Source of the DNA: DATMNI01 sp035570275
Lineage (GTDB): Bacteria > Acidobacteriota > Terriglobia > Bryobacterales > Bryobacteraceae
NCBI GenBank assembly: GCA_035570275.1
Contig: DATMNI010000442.1
Coordinates: 1 to 41,736, forward strand
Length of the DNA: 41,736 bases
Direction: 5' to 3'
Shown here: positions 1 through 8,096 of the stretch, piece by piece
How the letters are laid out: the number at the start of each line of letters is the position of its first letter
How positions within the stretch are numbered: the first letter of the stretch is position 1
Notes under the pieces: generated by a model
What the model was told of the DNA's origin: nothing
What the model saw: the letters and a program-made list of their open reading frames with translations, nothing else
Database searches by the model: none
Position numbers and translations under genes: made by a program

Positions 1-30
1 CTAACGGTCGCGGCTCTGATCGGAGCCGCG
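1..30. repeat. Partial copy of a dispersed intergenic repeat with hairpin
   Basis: Positions 1-20 are the exact reverse complement of 11724-11743, and a related copy lies at 20908-20930. Positions 9-16 and 23-30 form a perfect 8-bp GC-rich stem with a 6-nt loop. The copy is cut by the window edge. It lies downstream of the minus-strand NicO gene and could act as its terminator, but there is no T-run. Positions 31-106 show nothing else recognisable. Confidence 0.7.
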
Positions 31-97
31 CGCGTCAGCAAGCGGTTTCTCGATACGTTAGCGAACTTCTGAAACGGCCGCGCAGGTATCCGTCCCC

Positions 98-113
98 TCA
101 GCCCTTTCAGCCC
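98..113 (-). repeat. Stop-codon duplication at NicO gene end
   Basis: The heptamer TCAGCCC occurs at 98-104 and 107-113 on the plus strand. The second contains the stop codon (TCA, 107-109) of the minus-strand gene, so the gene reads GGGCTGA and then repeats it 2 nt later. It is short, so chance is possible, but it fits the pattern at six other genes here. Confidence 0.5.
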
Positions 114-1726
114 ACCGGCAGCGGCCGGATGAGCCCGAGCGAGACCCCCGTCATCACCAGGCCGATGCAGGTGATGAGCGCCGCCGAAGCCACGGGGAGC
201 AAGCGGAATGCCTTGCTTCCGGTGACCTTCCGGCTGGCAGGGAGAAGATTTCCGACACATAGGACCAGCACACCCATCCCCATCAGCACCATCGCCAGGC
301 CGGCGCTGAAGCCGACCAGCAGCAGCATCCCGAGACCGGTGCGGCCTAGCGAAATCGCGCTCAAAAGCAATACCAGCGCCGAGGGGCAGGGCACCAGGCC
401 GCCGCTGGCGCCCAACGCGATCAGACTGCTCAGCGTGATTTCGCCCTCGGGGACGTGGCTATGGGTGTGCCCGCCGCCGTGGGTATGGCTATGGTCCTGG
501 GAGTGGGAATGGTCGTGTGTGTGACCGTGGTCATCGCCGTGGTGATGGTGGTCGTGATCGTGATCATGATGGCCGCGGGCGCCGCGCAAACGGCGCAGGA
601 ACAAGGCTGCGCCCACCCACACGATGCTCAGTCCGGAAATGGCGCCGAGAATCGGGAACAAAGTCTCCGGCAGCACGTACTTCGACAGGAACAGCGTGAC
701 GAAGCCCAGCAGAAAAACGCTGGCGGTGTGGGTAAACGTGACCATGGCGCCGAGGAAGATGGCGTGCTTGAACGTGCCGCGCGAGCCCACCAGGTAGGCT
801 GCCACGATGGTCTTCCCGTGGCCGGGTGAGAGCGCATGCACTGCACCCAACCCGAAGGCCACGGCGACGCCGATCAGCGTCAGCCCCCAGCCGATCTCGG
901 TTCGGCGCAGCAGTTGGGACAGATAGTCGCCACGGACCACGGTTCCGGCCGCTGGTGTGCCGGAGGCGGGCACGGGAGCGGTAGCGGGCACCGGAGATGT
1001 AGCCGGCAGCGCCACCACCGCGGGTGGAGCCTCGGCGGTGGCCGGTGAGGTACGGCGAGTCACCTGGTTCGGAACTGGGGTGGCTATTGGGGCCGACACT
1101 GAGGTCGATACTGGGCCCGATACCGGGTTCGGCAGCGGGGCCGGTGGCGGAACCGGAGTCGCTGTCCACGACAAAGACGCCTTCAGGTCCTGCGGCGGCG
1201 CCAGCATGGGGTCCTGCGGGTAGGCTGTGAGTTCGGCGCTGCGGTCGCTCGGCTTGGCGCTCGCGGATGTCAGGTTGATGCCGTCGCCGGCCCGAATCAC
1301 AATCTCCTTCCAACCCGACCGGCCGTGGTAGTTTCGGTCTTCATAAACCAGTGCGCCCGGGGCGGCGTCTAGCCGCAAATCGGCCACAATACGCGCCACC
1401 CGCATACTGGCGGCGCCATCGGCCACCAGCATTTCGGCCTTTTCCACACGCGCGGTCACGGGCTTGCCATCGACCGTAATCACCAGGTTGGCGGCCCATT
1501 GACGGGCCTGTTCCATAGCCTTGTCGCGCGAGTTGCCCCACTGCTGGAACAACTCGAATGTGGGGATCTCGGCCAGGTCCAATACATACCGGATGTTGAC
1601 CCCATTCACACCGGGCTCGATCCGGGTGTAGTGGTTGACGCTGAAGTTGCCCATCGGATGGGCGGCCGCCAGGTCGGCACACAGGGCGGCACACAGGGCC
1701 AGCAGGCCAAACCGTTTTCGGTGCAT
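107..1726 (-). CDS. NicO-family nickel/cobalt exporter with fused exported N-terminal domain
   Basis: Membrane transporter of the NicO (RcnA/HoxN-like) family, probably moving Ni2+ or Co2+. The 539-residue product starts with a signal peptide ending near residue 22 (LAAA|HPMGNF), so the mature protein would begin with His-Pro, a possible metal ligand. Residues 23-190 form a soluble exported domain; 190-262 are a Pro/Ala/Val-rich linker; the transporter domain starts near 278 and carries the motif HALSPGHGK at 297-305. A His/Asp-rich cytoplasmic-type loop at 386-424 (over 15 His) separates the transmembrane halves, followed by a GGLVPCPSA segment. It stands alone, with a 600-bp gap upstream. 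The metal is inferred from family and His richness; a general TauE/urease-accessory-type transporter is the alternative. Confidence 0.85.
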   Translation of the reverse strand: MHRKRFGLLALCAALCADLAAAHPMGNFSVNHYTRIEPGVNGVNIRYVLDLAEIPTFELFQQWGNSRDKAMEQARQWAANLVITVDGKPVTARVEKAEMLVADGAASMRVARIVADLRLDAAPGALVYEDRNYHGRSGWKEIVIRAGDGINLTSASAKPSDRSAELTAYPQDPMLAPPQDLKASLSWTATPVPPPAPLPNPVSGPVSTSVSAPIATPVPNQVTRRTSPATAEAPPAVVALPATSPVPATAPVPASGTPAAGTVVRGDYLSQLLRRTEIGWGLTLIGVAVAFGLGAVHALSPGHGKTIVAAYLVGSRGTFKHAIFLGAMVTFTHTASVFLLGFVTLFLSKYVLPETLFPILGAISGLSIVWVGAALFLRRLRGARGHHDHDHDHHHHGDDHGHTHDHSHSQDHSHTHGGGHTHSHVPEGEITLSSLIALGASGGLVPCPSALVLLLSAISLGRTGLGMLLLVGFSAGLAMVLMGMGVLVLCVGNLLPASRKVTGSKAFRLLPVASAALITCIGLVMTGVSLGLIRPLPVG

Positions 1727-2328
1727 TTGCTGGTATTACGAGACTCACGCGGCAATCGGATTGCACTTGAGCGATTTCCCTCGGGCAGCCTTCTCCGCCG
1801 CGGCCGTCCGCGGGCCGGCGGGGCCGTCTGCGGGTCGGCGCGGCCGTCTGCGGGTCGGCCATGGATGCGGCGCGTGTAGGAAAAAAGCCACACAGGCAGG
1901 AATGCCAGCGTGACTGCCGCAACGTCGTGGTGATCGCGGAAAGCGCGGGGGTGATGCGAGGAGCCGTAGCAATCGACGTATTGTCATGATGGTTGGCCAA
2001 GCCGACGAAATAATGAGCGCTGGCTTGGACATAGAGTTGCTTAGGGCTTCGGGCTGCCAGGCCTCCGCCTTCCAGAGGTGTCGCGGAACCAATCGGGGCT
2101 TTTGAATTGGGCCAGGGATTCCCAGGTAGGCCGGAACGCGCCCGGAGCCGCGCGACGGGGCACCGATGCGGCACTTCCTCCAACCGATGCGGCGGTTGGC
2201 CGTGGAGCGCGCGGCCTGGCCCGGCGGTATACGCGGCGCCAGCTACTTGTTGCAGGATGGAGCGGCGTGTGATCGTGCTGGTTCCTTAGCGTCACTTCAC
2301 TTGGCGGCGTCACTTCACGGTAATGGCG
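1727..2328. other. 600-bp non-coding gap with tandem repeats
   Basis: Only short, compositionally odd open frames on both strands; none resembles a known family. It contains the 20-nt tandem repeat at 1801-1860 and the stop-codon duplications at 2289-2334. It should hold the promoter of the NicO gene, but no convincing -35/-10 pair or riboswitch was seen. Confidence 0.5.
1801..1860. repeat. Three 20-bp tandem repeats
   Basis: Three consecutive 20-bp units of the form (C/G)GGCCGTC(C/T)GCGGG(C/T)CGGC(G/C). The last two units differ only at their first and last bases. They lie 75 bp upstream of the NicO start on non-coding DNA. Confidence 0.85.
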
Positions 2329-2334
2329 TCACTT
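2289..2334 (-). repeat. Triple stop-codon-region duplication, DUF2911 gene
   Basis: The 9-mer GCGTCACTT occurs at 2289-2297, 2307-2315 and 2326-2334. The last copy contains the stop codon (TCA, 2329-2331) of the minus-strand gene; the other two lie just downstream of it. The first two share 12 bases. Confidence 0.8.
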
Positions 2335-2853
2335 GAGCATAATGGCCACCGAGGCGCTATGATTCTCCCATTCCAGGGTCAGTTTGGCCTTGTTGCCGCC
2401 AGCTTCGGCGATGGTGAATTTCAGGCTCTCGACGAGGGCGGGCGGTTTGCTCATGGTCATCTTGACGCGGCCTAGATCCTGCGCTTTGTCATAATCGAGG
2501 CCCGCCTGGCCGGTCTGCTTGTTGATGATGAGTTGCCAGTTGTCTGGGGCGGTGAGGTCCACGAACAGGGTGTAGTCGCCCTTGGGAACGGCCAGGCCGG
2601 CGACGTCGAGATTGGCATCGGTATGAAAGGCGGTGGCATCGTTGGCGCCGGCGCGCCAGACGGGATAAGTGGAGTCCTGGCCGATAGTTCCATCCTTGCC
2701 GAAGAGCTTGCCGACGCGGCCTTTGACCTTGGGCGAGAAATACGTCACGGAAAGGGTTTTGCCACCGATTGACTTGGACTCGGTGATACTTTGGGCGGAA
2801 GCCAGGCCGGCGGCGGCGAGCACCGCCGCGGCGCAGGTTAAAAAGAGTTTCAT
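2329..2853 (-). CDS. DUF2911-family exported protein
   Basis: Secreted protein of about 174 residues with a clear signal peptide (MKLFLTCAAAVLAAAGLASA). The body matches DUF2911: a core with SVTYFSPKVKGR near the start, YPVWRAGANDATAF in the middle, GDYTLFVDL, then a beta-rich C-terminus with LTLEWEN. The biochemical function of the family is unknown; these proteins are common in Acidobacteria and Bacteroidetes. The start is supported by an AGGAG 10-12 bases upstream. It is followed about 80 bp upstream by the MDR gene on the same strand, so the two may be co-transcribed. Confidence 0.8.
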   Translation of the reverse strand: MKLFLTCAAAVLAAAGLASAQSITESKSIGGKTLSVTYFSPKVKGRVGKLFGKDGTIGQDSTYPVWRAGANDATAFHTDANLDVAGLAVPKGDYTLFVDLTAPDNWQLIINKQTGQAGLDYDKAQDLGRVKMTMSKPPALVESLKFTIAEAGGNKAKLTLEWENHSASVAIMLK

Positions 2854-2902
2854 AGCGAAGTTTCTCCTTTGGTCAGCATAGCAACGGTCACCATACCAAT
2901 GT

Positions 2903-2941
2903 GGCGTCAGGGTCTGGCATCACGGTTTGGCATCACGGTTT
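2903..2941 (-). repeat. 13-nt stop-codon tandem duplication, MDR gene
   Basis: GGCATCACGGTTT is repeated exactly at 2916-2928 and 2929-2941, with a degraded third copy at 2903-2915. The unit at 2929-2941 includes the stop codon (2933-2935) of the oxidoreductase gene; the extra copies lie just past the stop in gene direction. Confidence 0.9.
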
Positions 2942-3961
2942 GACCACGACCTTGCCGAATTGTTCCCGGTTTTCGAGGTGCCGATGGGCGGCGCGGATTT
3001 CGGAGAGCGGGAAGACCGAATCGATCACGGGCTTCAACTGGCCGCGGAAGACGAACTGCAGCACGCGGTGCAGTTCGCCCATGGCGCCCATGAAAGAGCC
3101 CAGCAGGCTCCATTGTTTGCTGAAGAGGTAGCGCAGGTCGATGGCGGCGTCGAAACCGGTGGTGGCGCCACAAGTGACCAGGCGGCCGGCGGGGGCGAGG
3201 GATTCCAGGCTCTTGGGCCAGGTGGCGTGGCCGACGTGCTCCACCACCACGTCAACCCCGCGCCTGGCGGTGATATTTTTGACCTCGCGGGCGATGTCCT
3301 GGCGGTAGTGATCGATCACATGATCGGCGCCCAGGCTGCGGGCTTTCTCCAGCTTGGCCTCACCGCCTGCAGTGGCGATCACGCGGCATTGGAAAAGCTT
3401 GGCGATCTGGATGGCCGCCATGCCGACGCCGCTTGATGCGGCCAGCACGAGGACGTCTTCACCGGGCTGCAGGTTGGCGCGGGCCATCAGCATATGCCAG
3501 GCGGTGAGGAAGACCAGCGGGGCCGCGGCGGCCTCTTCGAAAGGCATGGCGTCCGGGATCCGGATGACGCTGTATTCGGGCGCGGCCAGCAATTCGGTAT
3601 TGCCGCCATCCACGCCGTAACCGAAGACGGCATAGTGTCGGCAAAGGTTGTCGTTGCCGGCCAGGCACTGGGCGCATTGGCGGCAGCTCAGACCGGGCGC
3701 AAGCAAGACGCGCCAGCCGGGGTTCACGCGTTGGCAGAGGCGGCCGGCTTCGACCACTTCGCCCGCGATGTCGCTGCCGAGCACGTGGGGCATCTGGAAC
3801 TTCATGCCGGGGATGCCGGCGCGGACGAACAGGTCGAGATGGTTGAGGGCGCAGGCGCGCACCCGGATGAGTACCTCGCCGGGGCTGATTTGCGGTTCGG
3901 GGGCGTCTTCGTAGATGAGAACTGAGGGGTCGCCGTGCCGGTGGATGCGGGCCAGTTTCAT
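2933..3961 (-). CDS. Zinc-type alcohol dehydrogenase/quinone oxidoreductase (MDR family)
   Basis: NAD(P)H-dependent medium-chain dehydrogenase/reductase of 342 residues. The GroES-like N-terminal domain has the family signature CALNHLDLF at 37-45 and PHVLGSDIAGEV at 58-69. Structural-zinc cysteines lie at 93, 96, 99 and 107 (SCRQCAQCLAGNDNLC). The Rossmann motif is LVLAASSGVGMAAIQIAK near 171-188. The usual catalytic-zinc GHE is replaced by GSD, typical of the quinone-oxidoreductase-like branch. The frame is open upstream, but the start at 3961 (MKLARIHRHGD) fits the family, and the DNA upstream is a dispersed repeat. No strong ribosome-binding site was seen. Substrate unknown. Confidence 0.88.
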   Translation of the reverse strand: MKLARIHRHGDPSVLIYEDAPEPQISPGEVLIRVRACALNHLDLFVRAGIPGMKFQMPHVLGSDIAGEVVEAGRLCQRVNPGWRVLLAPGLSCRQCAQCLAGNDNLCRHYAVFGYGVDGGNTELLAAPEYSVIRIPDAMPFEEAAAAPLVFLTAWHMLMARANLQPGEDVLVLAASSGVGMAAIQIAKLFQCRVIATAGGEAKLEKARSLGADHVIDHYRQDIAREVKNITARRGVDVVVEHVGHATWPKSLESLAPAGRLVTCGATTGFDAAIDLRYLFSKQWSLLGSFMGAMGELHRVLQFVFRGQLKPVIDSVFPLSEIRAAHRHLENREQFGKVVVKP

Positions 3962-4410
3962 GGGGAAAGGCTTTCGAGGCGCTGCCTCAGAGCGAAAGTG
4001 TTCTTCACCGCAGAGACGCGGAGCCGCAGAGAGAAGCGCTGAGGAAGACCAAAATTGATATGGCTTTCTGCATCGGTCGTAGTTGGTGACCATCCGGAGT
4101 TGGCGCAAGGAAGCAGAGACACTCGCATGCTGACGCTGCGAAGCCTTTGGGGATGGTTGAGGCCGGGACCTTTACGCACCGTCGCGTGGCGATAGCCCAC
4201 CCATGTCTCTGCCTCCTCTGCGCACCAACCTGGCGTAACGGCGGTAACCCTACCTGTGTGCAAGACATGCCTCAATGCCTCTTCTCTGCGACTTCCTCCG
4301 CGTCTCTGCGCCTCTGCGGTTAATAGGAACTTGACTCATTGGCATCACATTCGCAGATTCCAGTACTCTAGCACAGAGTATTGCCCGGACATTGCCATGG
4401 GGGACCGCCA
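3962..4410. repeat. MITE-like element with CTCTGCG inverted ends
   Basis: Non-coding DNA bounded by imperfect inverted repeats. The left end is at 4004-4037 (TTCACCGCAGAGACGCGGAG...), and its inverse is at 4280-4323 (...CGTCTCTGCGCCTCTGCGG). Further CTCTGC-type words lie between (for example 4205-4222). The two ends enclose about 240 bp without a plausible gene. Size and structure resemble a miniature inverted-repeat element or an aggregate of dispersed repeats; no target-site duplication was established. Confidence 0.5.
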
Positions 4411-4986
4411 TCAGAAGCTTCTCAGGAATTGACGATACCGGCCGCTGTTGAACGTGGTCCACGGTTCAAAGCCCCTCTCCGTATATAGCTGGTACGCGAA
4501 GTCGATGTTCGCCTTGCAGTCCAGCAGGTCCCGAAGGTTCACGCCTGCCCGCTTCAAGTGCACCGTGTTGATCTGGAAGTAGCCCCAATCCAGCGTGCCG
4601 TCGGAATTGTAATGGTAGATCTCACAGGCGCCGCGCGGGTTTTCGGCGCGTTGCACCGCCAGTGCGATGCGGCATGCCGGCCCGAATTTGTTGCAAGCGT
4701 ATTGCTGGTACGCCGTCAACCTGCGGCCGAATTGATCGGCCTGGGCTGCGCCGGCTGAATCCGCCGACTCTCTCGGAGCGATAACGAGGGGCCACTGGAA
4801 TCGAATGCGCACGGGCGATTGCAGCGAGAATGTGTATTCGGCGTGCAGTACGATCGCGGCCACACCCGCTGCCGCAGCCAAGAGGAGAAGCAGTCCCAGG
4901 AGCCTCGGCGGTATTCCTGGTGATTTCGATCGCCTGCCGCGCGCCCGCTTCGGTGCCGCTGTTTTCGGAGACATTTTCAGAGACAC
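4411..4986 (-). CDS. Membrane-anchored lytic-transglycosylase-like (SLT) protein
   Basis: A 191-residue protein with a basic N-terminus, one transmembrane segment at about 29-48, and a periplasmic lysozyme-like domain at about 92-190. The probable catalytic glutamate is E115 in VQRAENPRG. DWGYFQIN at 133-140 matches the SLT-family 'S/W-G-x-x-Q-I-N' block, and a late LLDCKANIDFAY segment matches the helix that closes the fold. Expected role is cleavage of peptidoglycan glycan strands or specialised wall remodelling. It lies 124 bp after the end of the unknown 648-residue gene on the same strand. Start could alternatively be the ATG four codons later. Activity is inferred. Confidence 0.75.
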   Translation of the reverse strand: MSLKMSPKTAAPKRARGRRSKSPGIPPRLLGLLLLLAAAAGVAAIVLHAEYTFSLQSPVRIRFQWPLVIAPRESADSAGAAQADQFGRRLTAYQQYACNKFGPACRIALAVQRAENPRGACEIYHYNSDGTLDWGYFQINTVHLKRAGVNLRDLLDCKANIDFAYQLYTERGFEPWTTFNSGRYRQFLRSF

Positions 4987-5109
4987 CGGACGGCGCCTGT
5001 GGATCGCCGGCTCGCTGAGGCAGAGAAACGTCGCTGAAGCATTCTTCGATCAGATTACTACAGCGGCCTGGCAGCGCACCGGGCCGGTTGGATTGGGGAG
5101 CAGCCGCTA

Positions 5110-7056
5110 TCAGCGCGGCCCCGCAAAACGCGTCTTGCATCCAACCGACAGGCAGCTTTCCCATAAGCCGGCAGCCTCGGTCTCGGAGGTCTGCCAATTC
5201 TTCCCCTGCAACAACACATCTACAAGATCCGCTTCCAACCATCCCTCGGACGCCGGAATCTCTCGACCGGACCATTCCGATCGCCATCTTTCCAGGCGGG
5301 CGCGCAGCCGGGCCTGGTCTTCCGCGGTTCCATGCTCCGCCAACTGCCCCGCTGCCTGGCGTGCCTGTTCCGGTGGTGCGATCTCCAAACGCTTCCGCCA
5401 GAAGGTAGCCAAAGCGGGAGAGTAGGCGCGATCCAGTGAGAAAACCATGTTAAGGTCCGCCGCCGTTGCGTTCACCGGCAGGGCGCCCTCCAGCAAGGGG
5501 AGTCCTCGTTTCGCATCCCACCGCACGAGATAAGCCAGAACATAGCCCTGGGTTTGCTTGCCCCAGGTTGATCCCGACTTCAAGTACAAACTCAACAGGT
5601 CGTCATAAATCGCCGGCGTCGAAAAGCGTGCGGCAAGTTCGGCTGCCCACTGAAGATTAATCCATCTACCGGAGCCAGTCGCTGCGGAGGCGATCTTGCG
5701 CATCAGGCAATCGTCTGTCTCCGGCAGCGTCTCGAATGGAACCCCATCGAAAACTTCCAGCAGGGTCGGATTGTTAGCGCAGACTTCGTCGATCAGATCC
5801 TGACGGCTTTGGTCTGGCGCGATCTTCAACAGTTGTTTGAGCGCCGCCGTCCGCTCCCCTCCCAGGCTGGCATTTCGCTGCGTCGCCAGGATCTGTTTAA
5901 GAGCCGGGACCATGCGCGCGTCCTCAAAATATCGGCCATAAGTATCCAGTAGCCAGTCGACGTTGAATTCGTTGACTTCCCCGAAGTGCGCGATCAAAAC
6001 TTCACGGGCCTCGGCGAACCCAGGTTCCGAGGTCTCCTTCCGCTGCCCCAGTTGAATGAACACAGTCCTGGCGGCATCCACCAGCGCTTCACCTTTGCGC
6101 TTCGGCAGCGAGAGTGCAATCCTCTTCAGGTACTCGGTCTCAATTTGTTGGTTCTCCAACTCCAACCCGAACGCCGGCGGCGCGGTTGGAGTACCTGGAT
6201 CGAATGGCGCCATCAATCGCGCCTTCAGGGCAGCGGTGGTCGCCAAAAAGGAGGACCCCGCCGGAAAAGGCTGGGCCGGATCATCCAGCGCTGCCTCTAA
6301 CCGGGCCACCACCAGAGCTCGGTTGCGTGCCACCCACAGTCCGCGCGTCACGTCTACGGCAAACGGGTAGAACACCTTGGGATGCAGGAATAGCGACAGC
6401 TTCATGCGCGTCGAAGCGTCTCCGGTCAACCAGTCCAGCTCTTCGGCGTACACTCGGGCGCTCTGGAGATCAGCGGCTTCGCGAATGTTCTTCTCCAGCA
6501 GGGCCGCCCGGCGCGATTCTTCCGGTTCGCTCATCGGCCCCACCTCGAAGCTGACGGCATTGCTGGTCAGGGCGGCGGGCCGGGCTTGCCCAAGCGCAAC
6601 CCTCGTCGTCACCACGTGCACTGCATAATGGCCCGGTTTGTCGAAGCGATACACGGCGTTCAGCGGCAGCCTGACCGTCACGGTCTTCCCAACTTCGAGC
6701 GCCGCCATGGCAGCATAATCGGGCACGTACCGGTTACCCCGAGCCTGATCCTCGAGCCATGGAAATACTCCAGCCGTGGGCGCCAGTACCACGGCATCGA
6801 TAGGAGAGGCGGGTTCGGTGGTGGTTGTGTTGAGGGAAAAGCCGGGTGTGACGGCGGTGAATGCCAGTTCCAGCAGAATCGGCTCGCCAATTTGATAGCG
6901 AGCGCCATTCCCTTCCAGAGCGCTTTTCCCTGCCAGAGACAACTGAACCGTTACAGGATCACTTCCTTGAGCCATCGCCGATAAGCATAGAAGCAGGCTG
7001 CCAGCCCATGCCGCTAACCACTGCCGAACCACAAAGTCATAACTGCAGTAACTCAC
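5110..7056 (-). CDS. Large exported protein of unknown function
   Basis: A 648-residue product I do not recognise. The first 30 residues form a signal peptide (hydrophobic LAAWAGSLLLCLSAMAQG). Residues 30-180 look beta-rich, with GEPILLELAFTAV and VTVRLPLNAVYRFDKPGHYAV, resembling an Ig-like domain. From about 190 onward it is helical with repeated leucine/alanine-rich segments, suggesting HEAT- or TPR-like alpha solenoid structure. The start is GTG at 7056 with GAGG upstream that overlaps the nucleoside hydrolase stop, arguing for translational coupling; GTG at 7032 is an alternative giving a tighter signal peptide. Function cannot be assigned. Confidence 0.65.
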   Translation of the reverse strand: MSYCSYDFVVRQWLAAWAGSLLLCLSAMAQGSDPVTVQLSLAGKSALEGNGARYQIGEPILLELAFTAVTPGFSLNTTTTEPASPIDAVVLAPTAGVFPWLEDQARGNRYVPDYAAMAALEVGKTVTVRLPLNAVYRFDKPGHYAVHVVTTRVALGQARPAALTSNAVSFEVGPMSEPEESRRAALLEKNIREAADLQSARVYAEELDWLTGDASTRMKLSLFLHPKVFYPFAVDVTRGLWVARNRALVVARLEAALDDPAQPFPAGSSFLATTAALKARLMAPFDPGTPTAPPAFGLELENQQIETEYLKRIALSLPKRKGEALVDAARTVFIQLGQRKETSEPGFAEAREVLIAHFGEVNEFNVDWLLDTYGRYFEDARMVPALKQILATQRNASLGGERTAALKQLLKIAPDQSRQDLIDEVCANNPTLLEVFDGVPFETLPETDDCLMRKIASAATGSGRWINLQWAAELAARFSTPAIYDDLLSLYLKSGSTWGKQTQGYVLAYLVRWDAKRGLPLLEGALPVNATAADLNMVFSLDRAYSPALATFWRKRLEIAPPEQARQAAGQLAEHGTAEDQARLRARLERWRSEWSGREIPASEGWLEADLVDVLLQGKNWQTSETEAAGLWESCLSVGCKTRFAGPR

Positions 7057-7058
7057 AC

Positions 7059-8096
7059 TTACCTCGGCTGGCTCGCCAGCAGCACCAGTGTCTCCAGCGT
7101 CCGCGTCTTCTGCGACTCTTCCAACTTCAGATACCTGTGCCTGCCACCGGCCGACTCCGTAAACAAGGTTCGCCCCTGCTCATCCACCGTCACCCGTCCC
7201 GGCGCGGAAATCCCGAAGTATCCCCGCGACGGCCGCACCGCGTATAGCGCCGCCGTCAGGTCCCACGTCGGCCGGTCATACGGCATCTTCATGTAGTTGC
7301 GGTAAGCTTCCGCCACCGGATGGTCGGCCACCCACGCGAAATCGTTCTCGATGCTGGTGGCCGGGAACTTCAGCGCGCTGCCGATTTCAAAACCGCTGAA
7401 TACCACGGGCGAAGGCCACTCCTCGAACACCTTGCGCGCCGCCGGAATGTCCGTCTTCACGTTGTACTCCGGATCGCCCGTCGGAAACCGGCCCGCCATC
7501 GCGCTCAGCAACCTTACCTTTTGCGTCACCAGTTGCGCGCCGGTCAATGGGCTGGCTTCGTCCGGCGGCGAATCCAGCAGCCGCGCCAGGTTGGTGCTGA
7601 ACCCCACCATTACGATCGCCACGCTGTCCTGGGCTTCGCCCGCCAGTACGCGCCGCAGCACCCGCACCGCATCGGGCGCGGCCGTGCCGTCGGTTAATTT
7701 GTGCGGATAGACATACTGGCCGTCCGGTTTGCGCCGCTCCGCCGGAACCTTGATCATGGCGCTGTCCTCGGGCGTCTTGCCGTTTTTGACCACTCCCACC
7801 GGAATCGCGGCCCGTCCATAAAACGTGTTGACCAGGTCCACATAAGGCGCCGCGTAGCGGTTGTCCTTGCTCAGCGTGACGGCCAGCAACTTCGCCTCGC
7901 CCCGGCTTTCCAGAGCGTGGATCACCGCCAGCGCCAGCGCGTCGTCCACGTCGTTGCCCATGTCGGTGTCGAAGATCAACCGCACCGGTTCGGCGGCTGG
8001 TTCGAAGGGGGATGCCGCGGCAGTGCAGAGCAGCGCCGCCAAAGCCACCGAAATCTGGAATCGCAGAATCCCGTCGCCGCGCCTCGGTTTTCTCAT
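7059..8096 (-). CDS. Exported inosine-uridine preferring nucleoside hydrolase
   Basis: Predicted N-ribohydrolase of the IUNH family, 345 residues, cleaving ribonucleosides to base and ribose. A signal peptide precedes the domain (ISVALAALLCTAAASPF). The calcium-binding signature is at the start of the mature domain: FDTDMGNDVDDALAL. A later conserved His/Asp region includes WDLTAALYAVRP. The start at 8096 overlaps the stop of the VOC gene in an ATGA, indicating coupling; the frame is open further upstream, but that part runs inside the VOC gene. The downstream neighbour begins 3 bp after the stop. Periplasmic nucleoside salvage is inferred. Confidence 0.9.
   Translation of the reverse strand: MRKPRRGDGILRFQISVALAALLCTAAASPFEPAAEPVRLIFDTDMGNDVDDALALAVIHALESRGEAKLLAVTLSKDNRYAAPYVDLVNTFYGRAAIPVGVVKNGKTPEDSAMIKVPAERRKPDGQYVYPHKLTDGTAAPDAVRVLRRVLAGEAQDSVAIVMVGFSTNLARLLDSPPDEASPLTGAQLVTQKVRLLSAMAGRFPTGDPEYNVKTDIPAARKVFEEWPSPVVFSGFEIGSALKFPATSIENDFAWVADHPVAEAYRNYMKMPYDRPTWDLTAALYAVRPSRGYFGISAPGRVTVDEQGRTLFTESAGGRHRYLKLEESQKTRTLETLVLLASQPR

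Noticed and set aside
455..829. Plus-strand frame rich in Val/Met opposite the His loop
   Set aside because: It is the complement of the His/Asp-rich codons of the NicO gene.
1727..2328. Cobalamin or nickel riboswitch ahead of the NicO gene
   Set aside because: No conserved box or pseudoknot pattern was found.
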